Shown piece after piece: positions 7,775-16,700 of a stretch of DNA of 64,000 bases. Every line of letters begins with the position of its first letter. The stretch's first letter is position 1. Below the pieces are notes generated by a model. The model saw only the letters and a list, made by a program, of their open reading frames with translations, was not told the DNA's origin and did no database searches. Source of the stretch: Hymenobacter cheonanensis (GTDB lineage Bacteria > Bacteroidota > Bacteroidia > Cytophagales > Hymenobacteraceae); assembly GCF_030581075.1 (NCBI RefSeq), contig NZ_JAUQSW010000006.1:1-64000 (forward strand), given 5' to 3'. Position numbers and translations under genes: made by a program.

Positions 7775-9153
7775 CCACCGGCAAAGACCTCCTCGACCTC
7801 GGCTTCAAATCGGGCAAATGGTTTAAAGACGCCCTGGCGCACATCAACGCCCACGGGCTGGAAGGCGCGGCCCGGCTAGCCTACCTCGACACCGTGAAGC
7901 CGCCGGCCGAGCTGCTGCTGCGGCCCGCGCCGCTGCCGTACTTCGAGAATATCCGGGCCGAAACGGCCGTGGAGCAGCAAAACATCGACGCCGTGCGGCT
8001 CTCGATGCAGCAGCTCATGCGCACGCCCACCGTGGTGACGGGCGCCGTGATGCCCGATGCCTGCCCGGCCGGGCCGGTGGGCACCATCCCGGTGGGCGGC
8101 GTGGTGGTGGCGCGCCAGGCCATTCACCCCGGCATGCACTCGGCCGACATCTGCTGCTCAGTGATGCTGACCAACCTGGGCCGCCTCGACCCCAAAACGG
8201 TGCTCGACGTGGCCCAGCAGGTGACGCACTTCGGGCCGGGCGGGCGGCTGCCCGAGCGCCAGTACGCGCTGCCCGCCGCGCTGCGGGCCGAGTTTGCCGC
8301 CAACCCGTTTCTGAATTCCGAGAAAACCCTGAGCCTGGCGCAGGAGCACTTGGGCACGCAGGGCGACGGCAACCACTTTTTGTACGTGGGCACCTCGGCC
8401 GCCACCGGCGACACGGTGCTCGTGACGCACCACGGCTCGCGGGGCGTGGGCGCGCGCCTCTACACCGAGGGCATGAAGGTGGCCGAACGCTTCCGCCAGC
8501 AGCTTTCGCCTGAAACTGCCCCGGCCAATGCCTGGCTGCCCGCCGACTCGCCCGAGGGCGAAGCCTACTGGGCGGCGCTCCAACTCGTGCGCCAGTGGAC
8601 CAAGCTCAATCACCTCTGCCTGCACGACGACGTGGCCCAGCGCCTGCAAGCGCCGGTGCAGCAGCGCTGCTGGAACGAGCACAACTTCGTGTTTCGGGCC
8701 GGCGATTTGTATTACCACGCCAAGGGCGCCACGCCGCTCGACCCGCAGTTTATACCCGACATCACTGGCCCGCGCATTATTCCACTGAATATGGCCGAGC
8801 CGATTCTCATCGTGGAGGGCGAAACTACCGCCAACAATCTGGGCTTTGCCCCGCACGGCGCGGGCCGCAACCTCAGCCGCACCCGCCACAAGTACAGCAA
8901 GGTGGGCAAAACCCAGCAGCAGTGGTTCGACGAGGAAACGCGGGGCATCGACGCCCGCTTTTTCTTCGACGAAATCGACATTTCGGAGCTGCCCAGCGCC
9001 TACAAAAACGCCGCCCAGGTGCAGCAGCAGATTGCCGAGTTCCGGCTAGCCCGCACCGTGGACGAGATTCGGCCCTACGGCTGCATCATGGCCGGCGATT
9101 GGGAGAAAAATGCTCCCTGGCGCGTGAAGAAGCGGCAGGAGAAGAAGGAGTAG
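7771..9153 (+). CDS. rtcB: RtcB family RNA-splicing ligase
   Basis: 460 aa. RtcB joins 2',3'-cyclic phosphate or 3'-phosphate RNA ends to 5'-OH ends using GTP and Mn(II). The metal-site pattern D126-I-C-C129 in HSADICCSVM matches the D-x-x-C of RtcB, GDGNHF (His202) and HHGSRG (220-225) supply further metal ligands, EHNFVFR lies near 303-309, and APHGAGRNLSRT near 360-372 matches the guanylate-binding region. It is divergent: the usual MPDxHxGxG reads MPDACPAGPVG, with Cys in place of His. It overlaps the upstream uncharacterised gene by 4 bp. No archease, prfH or rtcA is nearby. Confidence 0.9.
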   Translation: MTTGKDLLDLGFKSGKWFKDALAHINAHGLEGAARLAYLDTVKPPAELLLRPAPLPYFENIRAETAVEQQNIDAVRLSMQQLMRTPTVVTGAVMPDACPAGPVGTIPVGGVVVARQAIHPGMHSADICCSVMLTNLGRLDPKTVLDVAQQVTHFGPGGRLPERQYALPAALRAEFAANPFLNSEKTLSLAQEHLGTQGDGNHFLYVGTSAATGDTVLVTHHGSRGVGARLYTEGMKVAERFRQQLSPETAPANAWLPADSPEGEAYWAALQLVRQWTKLNHLCLHDDVAQRLQAPVQQRCWNEHNFVFRAGDLYYHAKGATPLDPQFIPDITGPRIIPLNMAEPILIVEGETTANNLGFAPHGAGRNLSRTRHKYSKVGKTQQQWFDEETRGIDARFFFDEIDISELPSAYKNAAQVQQQIAEFRLARTVDEIRPYGCIMAGDWEKNAPWRVKKRQEKKE

Positions 9154-9160
9154 CCCGCCT

Positions 9161-9253
9161 GTCATGCTGAGCTTGCCGAAGCATCTTGCCTGGTTCGTTG
9201 GGATTTGTAACCCTAGCGGCGCGGGCAAGATGCTTCGGCAAGCTCAGCATGAC
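9161..9253. repeat. REP-like palindromic element, copy 2
   Basis: Perfect 30-bp arms (9161-9190 and 9224-9253) with a 33-nt loop, beginning 7 bp after the rtcB stop codon. The arms are nearly identical to those of copy 1; the loop differs (but keeps GGCGCGGGCAAG next to the right arm). Confidence 0.9.
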
Positions 9254-9316
9254 GGTTTTAAGTCAAGGTGATGTTGAGCTGTGCGTTACTATTGCACAAC
9301 TACTTATAAAAAGGCA

Positions 9317-9757
9317 ATGGGATTCTGGAGCTTTATCTTTGGCGAAAAGACCGATGACGCATTGGAAAACTATGTCGAACGTCCCTATTACTTTAAGTCT
9401 AGCCCTAGCGTGGTGATTGGATTATCTGCCCAGGGAACAAGTGGTGACTTAACGCAGCAGCAGGATAAGTTTATAAAGCAGCTGGAAAGAGATTACTTGC
9501 TGCTTGTGAAGACAATAATTCCAGGGATTGAAATAGAAGTTCGGAATAGAGAGCCAGGGTTCAAAATACTTAATTTTGAGCAAGAGTTCTGGCCTGCTTA
9601 TCTAGTAATCCCGGACTGTAAACAACAGCCAATAAAATGGGGAATATCCTTTTTCGGTATTAGTGACGCTAGTGATTTTGTGTCGGTAAATTTTATTGAC
9701 TATCAACCAACAAAATTTATTGTATCGGCTAAAGCTCCCGCACTACCTGTGCCGTAA
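9317..9757 (+). CDS. hypothetical protein, A+T-rich orphan
   Basis: 146 aa from ATG at 9317; an in-frame GTG at 9281 is possible. Not recognised. The text (GFWSFIFGEKTDDALENYVE, a KQLERDYLLLVK helix, then FWPAYLVIPDC and WGISFFGISDASDF) suggests a small soluble alpha/beta protein. Codon use and base composition are much more A+T-rich than the surroundings, which points to transfer. Its 3' end overlaps the convergent rsmE gene by 29 bp, so the last residues may be read-through rather than original sequence. Confidence 0.6.
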   Translation: MGFWSFIFGEKTDDALENYVERPYYFKSSPSVVIGLSAQGTSGDLTQQQDKFIKQLERDYLLLVKTIIPGIEIEVRNREPGFKILNFEQEFWPAYLVIPDCKQQPIKWGISFFGISDASDFVSVNFIDYQPTKFIVSAKAPALPVP

Positions 9758-10436
9758 ACACGGCGGCCAGCGCGGCCGTTTCGGTGCGCAGGCGCGAGTT
9801 GCCGAGCGTGACGGGCCGCACGCCCCGGCCCAGCGCCAACTCGATTTCGGTGGGGGAGAAGTCGCCCTCGGGGCCGATGAGCACGCAGCAGCGCGGCGCG
9901 GCCCCGATAACCTGGGCCAGCGCCGTGCGCTCGCCGGCTTCGAGGTGGGCGATGAAGGTGGTGCTAGGGTCGATTTCGGCCAGGAATTTGTCGAAGTCGG
10001 TTAACTCGTCGAGCTGCGGCAGGTAGGCCTGGCCGCTTTGCTTGAGGGCGCTGACGGCGATTTTCTCCAGGCGCTCCAGCTTGAGGTCGCGGCGCTCGGA
10101 GCGGGCGCAGCGCAGGAAGCTGAGGCGCTCGATGCCGACTTCCACGGCCTTTTCGATGAGCCACTCCATGCGGTCGAGGTTTTTGGTGGGAGCCACGGCC
10201 ACGTGAGTGTAGGTGGCGCGCGGCGCAATGAACTCCTGGCCGGTGAGGCGCAGGGTGCAGCGCTTGGGGTTAGCGTCCTCCACGACGGTGCTGGCCAGGG
10301 TGCCGCGGCCATCGACGAGCAGCACGGGGGCGCCGGGGCCGAGGCGCAGCACGCGCACGGCGTGCTTGCTTTCCTCCTCGGAGAGTGTGTAGGTGGGCTG
10401 GTCGGGACGCAGGTCGGGGGCGAAGCAGGTAAGCAT
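9729..10436 (-). CDS. rsmE: 16S rRNA (uracil(1498)-N(3))-methyltransferase
   Basis: 235 aa, the normal length for RsmE. The N-terminal PUA-like part contains SKHAVRVLRLGPGAPVLLVDGRG; the SPOUT methyltransferase part has the typical knot motifs IGPEGDFSPTEIELA and LGNSRLRTETAALAA. It methylates U1498 in the decoding region of 16S rRNA using SAM. The start ATG at 10436 gives the expected N-terminus. It overlaps convergently with the A+T-rich orphan by 29 bp. Confidence 0.95.
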   Translation of the reverse strand: MLTCFAPDLRPDQPTYTLSEEESKHAVRVLRLGPGAPVLLVDGRGTLASTVVEDANPKRCTLRLTGQEFIAPRATYTHVAVAPTKNLDRMEWLIEKAVEVGIERLSFLRCARSERRDLKLERLEKIAVSALKQSGQAYLPQLDELTDFDKFLAEIDPSTTFIAHLEAGERTALAQVIGAAPRCCVLIGPEGDFSPTEIELALGRGVRPVTLGNSRLRTETAALAAVFTAQVVREL

Positions 10437-10583
10437 AGAGAAGCAAAACGGGCCGCGAAGGTAGGACGGGCACCGGGGCAGGAAAAGTTAAGCTGTACCG
10501 GAACTATCGGTGGGCGTGCGTAGGTTGGGGCTGTAATCTGGTAGAATTCCAAGACCCTACTGGATATTCTTTCTACACCCTCT

Positions 10584-10934
10584 ATGAACACAGCTTCTTT
10601 CCGCCTCTTGTCGCTAGCCCTGCTGCTGGCCGCAACGACCCAAGCGCAGACCCCCGCCCCCCAAACGCCCACCGAGCAAACCCGCGAGATGAGCACCCGC
10701 CTACAACTCAACGAAGGCCAGTTTGTGCGGCTCCTGACCCTGAACCGCACCCGCCAAACCCGCCAGCGCGAGATTGAGCAGGCTACCAAGAGCGATTTGT
10801 CGGCCCGCAGCAGCCAGCTGGCCGAGCTGCAAGCGCAGTACGAGCAGGAGTGCGGCCGCATCTTATCGCCCTCGCAGCTGGCGCAGCTGCAGCAGGAGGA
10901 AAGCCAGCCGGCCCTCTCGGGCGGCAACGGCTAG
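10584..10934 (+). CDS. small secreted helical protein
   Basis: 116 aa with a clear signal peptide (FRLLSLALLLAATTQAQ). The mature part is helical and rich in Gln, Arg and Glu, with a heptad-like region and the late block RILSPSQLAQLQQEE. This recalls Spy/CpxP-like periplasmic proteins with LTxxQ motifs, but the similarity is weak. It stands alone between divergent rsmE and a terminator. A role as a periplasmic stress or scaffold protein is only a guess. Confidence 0.7.
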   Translation: MNTASFRLLSLALLLAATTQAQTPAPQTPTEQTREMSTRLQLNEGQFVRLLTLNRTRQTRQREIEQATKSDLSARSSQLAELQAQYEQECGRILSPSQLAQLQQEESQPALSGGNG

Positions 10935-10961
10935 CCCAGCCCTCGGAACCAGAATGACTAT

Positions 10962-10995
10962 AAAAGCCCGACGAGCCCCCGCTCGCCGGGCTTTT
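10962..10995. terminator. bidirectional terminator
   Basis: AAAAGCCCGACGAGC and GCTCGCCGGGCTTTT (one mismatch) enclose a CCCC loop and carry A/T runs on both sides. It serves the small secreted protein gene (plus) and the lipoprotein gene (minus) that converge here. Confidence 0.85.
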
Positions 10996-10999
10996 TGCG

Positions 11000-11401
11000 C
11001 TAGGGCAGCGGGTCGGCCTGCACCTCCGTCACGGTACCCAGGGGGCCAAAGTGCAAGCTCAGGCGGGGGCCGGCGCTGCGGGGGCGGCGGGGGCCGCACT
11101 GCGGGCCGGGCCGCAGGTAGTAGTGGTAGGCCTTCTCGGTATTGGCCATCAGCTCCTCCTCATCGGGGGGGCCGAGCAGGGCGGTTACATCGTCGGCGCG
11201 GGCCTCGTAGAGGCGCGGGCGGGCGGCCAGCAGCGGGGGCAGCAGGGCCGCCCGGCGCCCGGCGCAGGCGTAGCGGTCGGCCCGCCAGGTGGGGGCGGCA
11301 AAGCCCGGAATATCGGGCAGGGCGTGGCCGCAGCCGGCCAGCAACAGGGGCGCGGCCAGCATCAGCCGGGCCGGCCCACGAAGAAGAGAAGGTATTGGCA
11401 T
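11000..11401 (-). CDS. lipoprotein with SmpA/BamE-like C-terminal region
   Basis: 133 aa from the ATG at 11401, the first codon that gives a proper lipoprotein signal (LMLAAPLLLAGC, Cys24). The mature part has the block ADDVTALLGPPDEEELMANT followed by YHYYLRPG, which resembles the turn and strand of SmpA/OmlA-like domains. That link is tentative. The longer frame up to 11881 runs antisense through the M48 gene and is spurious. The stretch 11402-11593 is very GC-rich with a dyad (CCCCCGGGCCC) and no gene. Confidence 0.7.
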   Translation of the reverse strand: MPIPSLLRGPARLMLAAPLLLAGCGHALPDIPGFAAPTWRADRYACAGRRAALLPPLLAARPRLYEARADDVTALLGPPDEEELMANTEKAYHYYLRPGPQCGPRRPRSAGPRLSLHFGPLGTVTEVQADPLP

Positions 11402-11593
11402 AAGGAAAAAGGCCGGACCCAACGGCGCAAAGCCCGGCCGGCCCGGCGAAGCTAGGGCCAAGCGCGGACTCGCCCCCGGGCCCGGCGCTGGGCCCGGGGC
11501 ATAACCTAGCTTGCGCGGGGCCGTTACAAGCCCCGTTCGGCCGCACCCGCCCGGTGGGGCCGGCAGCTCACTCACTCTTCTTTTACTCTGACC

Positions 11594-12409
11594 ATGCGCC
11601 TGAATTTTCGCGTCATCATTGGCCTTGTTATCGCAGCCGTTACGCTGCTGGGCTACTTTTTCAACACCTCCAAAAACCCCGTCACCGGCGAAAGCCAGCA
11701 CGTGAACATGTCGGCCAGCCAGGAAATAGCCCTGGGCGTGCAGGCAGCCCCCGAAATGGCGCAGCAGTACGGCGGCGAAAGCCGGGACGCCCGCGCCACG
11801 GCCGCCGTGCAGCAGGTGGGCCAGCGCATTGTGCAGGCCAATAACCTGGCCCAGAAAACGCAGTACCAGTACCGCTTTCACCTGCTGGCCGACGACCAGA
11901 CCATCAACGCGTTTGCCCTGCCCGGCGGGCAGGTATTCATCACCCAGGGCTTGCTCAAGAACCTCACCAGCGAAGCCCAGCTAGCCGGCGTGCTGGCCCA
12001 CGAGGTGGGCCACGTGGTGGGCCGGCACTCGGCCGAGCAGGTGGCCCAGAGCCAGCTTACGCAGGGCCTGACCGGCGCTGCCGCCATTGCCTCCTACGAC
12101 CCCAACAGCCCCGGCAGCAGCGTGGCGCGGGCCGCCGCCGCCGCCATGATTGCCAAGCTCGTGAGCCTGCGCTTCAGCCGCAACGATGAGCTGGAGGCCG
12201 ATAAGTTTGCCGTGCAGCTGACGCCCCCGGCCGGCTACGACCCCCGGGCCATGATAAACGTGATGGAAATGCTCGATAAGAAGGGCGGCAGCGGCAGCCA
12301 GCCCGAGTTTTTGAGCACGCACCCCAACCCCGGCAACCGCATTGGGGAGCTGCAAAAGGATATTCAGCAGCAGTATCCGCAGGGTGTGCCCGGCGGCCTG
12401 CACCCCTAG
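11594..12409 (+). CDS. M48 family metalloprotease
   Basis: 271 aa. An N-terminal membrane anchor or signal (RVIIGLVIAAVTLLGYFF) precedes the M48 catalytic domain. The zinc motif is LAHEVGHVVGRH (HExxH near residue 136), with the downstream Glu ligand in RNDELEADKFAVQL. Family landmarks NAFALPGGQVFIT and LSTHPNPGNRI are present. It is probably a periplasmic or outer-membrane-associated protease of the BepA/LoiP type that acts in envelope quality control; the substrate is inferred. It lacks the TPR domain of BepA. Confidence 0.93.
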   Translation: MRLNFRVIIGLVIAAVTLLGYFFNTSKNPVTGESQHVNMSASQEIALGVQAAPEMAQQYGGESRDARATAAVQQVGQRIVQANNLAQKTQYQYRFHLLADDQTINAFALPGGQVFITQGLLKNLTSEAQLAGVLAHEVGHVVGRHSAEQVAQSQLTQGLTGAAAIASYDPNSPGSSVARAAAAAMIAKLVSLRFSRNDELEADKFAVQLTPPAGYDPRAMINVMEMLDKKGGSGSQPEFLSTHPNPGNRIGELQKDIQQQYPQGVPGGLHP

Positions 12410-12444
12410 CCGCCCCACCCGCCAGAAGCTGGGCGCGCACCGGA

Positions 12445-12452
12445 TATATTTG
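12445..12452 (+). promoter_or_regulatory. -7 box directly before the exosortase ATG
   Basis: TATATTTG matches TAnnTTTG. The ATG at 12458 lies 6 nt after its last base, where transcription would be expected to start, so the mRNA could be leaderless. No -33 element is visible. Confidence 0.5.
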
Positions 12453-12457
12453 TGCTT

Positions 12458-13012
12458 ATGCTTCCAGAAGTTACATCCGCAAGCCCTTCCCGGTGGGGGC
12501 AGCTAGCCCCGCGCTGGCAGTTTTTACTCATCGCAGCCGGCCTCTACCTGGGCTGGCTGCTTTTGTATGAAGGGATGCTGGGCCCCGATGGCCGGCTCGA
12601 CCACTGGCTCTCGGTCAATATTGCGGCGGCCAGCGCCGGGCTGCTGCGCGGGCTGGGCTTCGCCGCCTCGGTGGGGGGCGATACGTCGGTGCTGTTTATG
12701 GGCAACCGGCCCGCCGTGGTAGTGGGCTCGCCCTGCAACGGGCTGGTGCTTTATGCGCTGTTTGCGGGCTTTATCGTCGCCTTTCCCGCGCCGCTGCGGC
12801 CCAAGCTGTGGTTTATTCCGCTGGGAATGGGGCTGCTGTATCTGCTTAATATTGTGCGCGTAGCGGCCCTGGCCCTCAACCAGCACTACGCCCACCAGTC
12901 GGTCGATTTCAACCACCACTATACCTTTAGCTTCGTGGTGTACGGCTGCATTTGCCTGCTCTGGATGTGGTGGGTGCGGCGCCACGGCCTGCCCGCTGCC
13001 GCCGACGCATGA
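12458..13012 (+). CDS. exosortase/archaeosortase family protein (XrtX-like)
   Basis: 184 aa from the ATG at 12458; a GTG at 12452 overlaps the -7 box. Several membrane segments and the exosortase catalytic triad in order: Cys in GSPCNGLVLYALF, Arg in LLYLLNIVRVAAL, and His in NHHYTFSFVVYGC. Exosortases are membrane transpeptidase-like enzymes that process C-terminal sorting signals on exported proteins. The short form with one small membrane partner matches single-copy exosortases in Bacteroidota. Its stop codon overlaps the partner start (ATGA). No target with a clear PEP-CTERM-like tail is in the window. Confidence 0.85.
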   Translation: MLPEVTSASPSRWGQLAPRWQFLLIAAGLYLGWLLLYEGMLGPDGRLDHWLSVNIAAASAGLLRGLGFAASVGGDTSVLFMGNRPAVVVGSPCNGLVLYALFAGFIVAFPAPLRPKLWFIPLGMGLLYLLNIVRVAALALNQHYAHQSVDFNHHYTFSFVVYGCICLLWMWWVRRHGLPAAADA

Positions 13013-13506
13013 GCCCCAACCTTCCCAGTGCCGGGCGCCCCCTCACGCCGGGCCGCTGGCTGCTGGCCGGGCTGCTGGCCGCTGCGCTCTTTCTGGTGGG
13101 CATGGAGTCGGAAGCGGTATTTGCGGCCCTCACGCGGGGCTGGCAGGCCGTGTTTGAGCAGCTAGGGCAGGGCGGCGCGCTGGCGCGCCTGCAGCAGGGC
13201 ACCAGCCACCTCGTAACCACGCGCAGCCTGCCCGCCATGGCCACCTACGGGCTGCTGTACGTGGCGGGCTGCCTGCTGCTGCTGCACGTGCTGCTGCGCG
13301 ATGGCCGGCGCACGCGCTGGGCGGCGCAGGTATACCTGGGGCTGCTGGGCTTGTGCGTGCTGCTGCTGCTAGGGGGCCGGCTGGGCGGCAACATTGCCTG
13401 GGCCTACAAGCTAGGCCGCCGCATTATCGATTTCGTGATTTCGCCCCTGCCGGTGATGATTTTGCTGCCGGTGCTCTGGCCGGGCAGCCGGCGGGTGCTG
13501 AAATAA
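13009..13506 (+). CDS. exosortase-associated membrane protein
   Basis: 165 aa from the ATG at 13009, which overlaps the exosortase stop by 4 bp; the longer frame from 12952 would overlap it further. At least three hydrophobic segments (WLLAGLLAAALFLVGM, YGLLYVAGCLLLLHVLL, VYLGLLGLCVLLLLGG) and a final IIDFVISPLPVMILLPVLW. I see no enzymatic motif. Tight coupling to the exosortase suggests it assists sorting or anchoring, as the small partner proteins of XrtF/XrtX systems are thought to do. Confidence 0.75.
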   Translation: MSPNLPSAGRPLTPGRWLLAGLLAAALFLVGMESEAVFAALTRGWQAVFEQLGQGGALARLQQGTSHLVTTRSLPAMATYGLLYVAGCLLLLHVLLRDGRRTRWAAQVYLGLLGLCVLLLLGGRLGGNIAWAYKLGRRIIDFVISPLPVMILLPVLWPGSRRVLK

Positions 13507-13672
13507 TAGGGCTGCTTCGCCGGCAGCGTACAGGGGGCCGTAGTGGCCCATCCTTGTATTCCGCGGTCAACCAACGTTTCCCCAACGAGGTGCAAAATGC
13601 GCCCGCCCGCTTCGTGGCCTGCCCAGCTACGCACGTATTCCTAGGGCGCCGCTCAGCTTGAAGCTGTAAGCA

Positions 13673-13712
13673 AAAAAAGCCCCCGCCGGAATTTCCGACG
13701 GGGGCTTTTTTA
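13673..13712. terminator. bidirectional terminator
   Basis: AAAAAAGCCCCCGCCGGA and TCCGACGGGGGCTTTTTT pair with one mismatch around a short loop. It lies between the exosortase pair (plus) and the T9SS cargo gene (minus). The rest of 13507-13672 shows nothing further. Confidence 0.88.
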
Positions 13713-13738
13713 GAAGCAAACCGAAGGGCCAGGCCCCG

Positions 13739-16700
13739 CTATTGCACCACCAGGCGCTTGGCTACGATGCCCGCCTCGGTAGTGGCCCGCACCGTGTAGA
13801 TACCGGCCGCAATGCCCGCTAGAGGCAGCTCAACCGTGAGGCCGCTGCCAGCGGCTACGGTCTTGGTCAGCACGACCTGGCCTAGCGCGTTGAGCAGCTG
13901 CACCGTGCTGGCGCTGTTGCCGCGCAGGGCCTGCGGCAGCACCAGCGTGGCCGTGCCGTGGGCGGGGCTGGGGTACACCGCCGCCAGGGCAGCCAGCGCC
14001 GCCGGGGCCGTAGCCAGCGGCGAGGCTGCCGTGAAGAGCAGCGCGAAGCGGCCGGTAGGTGCCTCGCCGGGAGCCAGCGTCAGGCTCACGCTGGGCGTGG
14101 TGGTGAGGTCGGTGTAAGTGCCGGTGCTGGCATCGCGCAGGTAAGCGCGGTAGCCGGCGGGCAGGTTGAGAAGCTCATCCACGGTCAGGGTGTAGGTGCC
14201 AGCGGTGGGGGCGTGCACGCGCAGCGCTACCGTGGTAGCGCCCGTCAGTTCAGGGAGGCCATTGATGGCCAGGGCTTCGGTGCTGATGTCGCTGGCCAGG
14301 TCGAGGCCGTGCGTGGCCGGCAGGTAATGGGCATCGTACTTAGCATCGAAGGCCGGGGTGGCCTGCTGGTCAAAGTACACCCGCGTCTGGTTGGCCACGC
14401 CGTTGCCACTGAGCGTGAGGGCCAGCGTGCTGAGCGTGTTGGCCGTGCGCTGGAAGAGCGCCGTTTCGGGCGCCGTGGTGCGGGCTGCCGTGCTAAACGT
14501 GACGCTGCCAGTCTGGCCCGCCGCGGTGCGCATGAAGAAGCCCTGGGCCACCGGAATGTTGCTGGTGCCGCCGTTGGCGCTCACGCCCGGCCCGCCATTG
14601 GTAGGCCCGGCGGGCACGTAGGTAGTGTAGGTGCCCGTGTATTGCCCGCTGCTCTTATACACGTACAAGGCACTTTCCATGCCCGTCGTGTTGGTAATCA
14701 GGGCGTCGTAATTGAGGGCGCTGGGGTAGGGGTTGCCGAGCAGCTGATAGCCGGCAGTCGTCTGGGCGCCGCGCGCCAGCCCGGTCCGGGCATAGCTCGC
14801 ATTCTGGTTGAGCGTACCCTGAAAATCGACCAGCGCGCCGCTGCTGATGTTCACCGTGTAGCCCCGGGCGGTTACCAAGGCGTCGCTCAGGGCGCTGGGC
14901 GAGAGGAAACCGTTGTCGAAATCGCCCACCGCGTAGGCCGCGTTGCTGGTGGCCAGGCGCGACTGGTCGTAGTAGAATACCGTGGGGTAAGGGCTCGTCT
15001 GGCGCGGGTTGCTGGCCGAGTTATAGGCTGGGTTCACCACCGGCGAGTAGCCACTCGTGGCAAAGTCGGCCACCGTGTTGCCGCTCACCGGCGAGCTGTA
15101 GTGGCGGTAGCCCAGGCCCGGGTTGGTGGGCGTGATGTAGCGCTGCACCGTGGCCGTGCCCGTTACCGTGCCGCCACCATTATTCACCACGTAGGCCGTG
15201 CCGCTGGCATCGCTCAGCAGCGTAAAGCTCAGGCCCGAGCCAATGGCCAGGGTGCCGCCGTTCACGGCCACGCTGCGCCGGATAGACTCAGCCGTACTGG
15301 TGGCGGCCCCGTTGGCCCCGATTTGCAGGTTCCAGAAGCTGGTGGCGGTAGTACCCCCGATATCCTGCTGGGCGCTGCCAGCCAGGGCCAGGGTGCCGGT
15401 GCCGCTACCCGTTACCGAGCCGCCATTGTTGATGAAGTTGCCCGCCAGGCTCAGCAAGCTGCCGTTGGCGCTGGTGAGCACCGCGCTGTTGTCCAGCGTG
15501 AGGCTGCGCGCCACCGAGGTAGTGGCCGTGATAATGGGTTGGTTGGCTACGATGAGGCCGGGGCCCACCAGCGTGCCCGTGCCGGCAATGAATACGTCGT
15601 CAGCAGTAGTCGGCACCTGGTTGGGAAACCAGTTGCCCGGCGTTTGCCAGTCGGAGCTGACGGCGCCGGTCCACACCAGCGTCAGCGCGTTCATGGCGGC
15701 AATATTGGAGATGAAGATGGGGACTTGGCCGAAGATATTGCGCCCCACGGCCTTCCCGGTTTGCAGGTCCAGCGCCCACAGGTTGGAGCTGAACTGGTTG
15801 CCGGTGCCCCCGTTGTTAATATCCTTGTTGTCCTTGTCCGAGTAGCGCGCTTCCACCAGGTAGCTCAGGTTGCTGCTGCTGCTGCGGTCGTAGTAGACGT
15901 CTACATCCAGGCCTATAGTGGGCGAGGTCAGCGGGAAGAAGTTAGGGTTGGTATTGGTCTGGAACGTAACGGGCGCCACCGGATTGAGAATCCCGTCGTT
16001 GGGCGTATTCTGGCCCTGAATCGAGAGCAGGGCGTTGGTATTGGTTACGTCGATATCGTAGAGCGTGGTGCCCGCTACGGCCGTGGCCGAGTTGGTGTAG
16101 GCCGCCGTGCCGATGTAGGGCGCATGGCCCACGGTATTGCCAGCGACGTAGCTCAGGTTGGTATCGGTAGCTACCAGGCCGCCGGTGTTAGGGTTGAGGC
16201 GGTAATTGACGCCGTTGGGAGCCACCACCCGAATGCGGTCGGCCCGGGGGTTGAAGTCGAAGCCCACGTTGGTAATCAGCCCGCGGGTATTGGCCGTATT
16301 ATCGGTTAGGCTGCTGTTGGGGTCCTGCAGGTTCAGGGTAATGGGCGTAGCATTGATGGGCGTAGCCGTGACGCTCGTCGTCGAGCTGGTAGGCATGCTC
16401 AACAGGTAGAGCTGGGTGGCCCCGGTGCCGGCATTGTAGCCCAGCCCGTAGAGCTGCCCGGTGCTGGGCCGGGCGTCAATCCCCACCAGCTGCTGGCCGG
16501 CCGTGACGCCGGTAATAACCTGGGCCGTGCCGTAGAGCGGCGTAGTATTGGAAAGATTGGCCGGATAGAGCGGCACCAGGACTTGCTGGCCCGCCGCAAA
16601 ACCTCCAAAAGCTTGGGTGGCTGTGCCAAGGCCGTAGATAAGGCTAGGGGCGGTTTGGGCCAGCGCCGCGGTTGGGCCGGCCAGGAGCCCTAGCGCCAGG

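Noticed and set aside
11402..11881. N-terminal extension of the lipoprotein gene
   Set aside because: It would run antisense into the M48 protease gene; a proper lipoprotein signal begins at 11401.
13958..16309. 783-codon plus-strand open frame
   Set aside because: It is antisense to the T9SS/DUF4394 gene, whose protein has a signal peptide and sorting domain. The antisense product is Gly/Arg/Val/His-rich low-complexity text as expected for GC-rich shadows.
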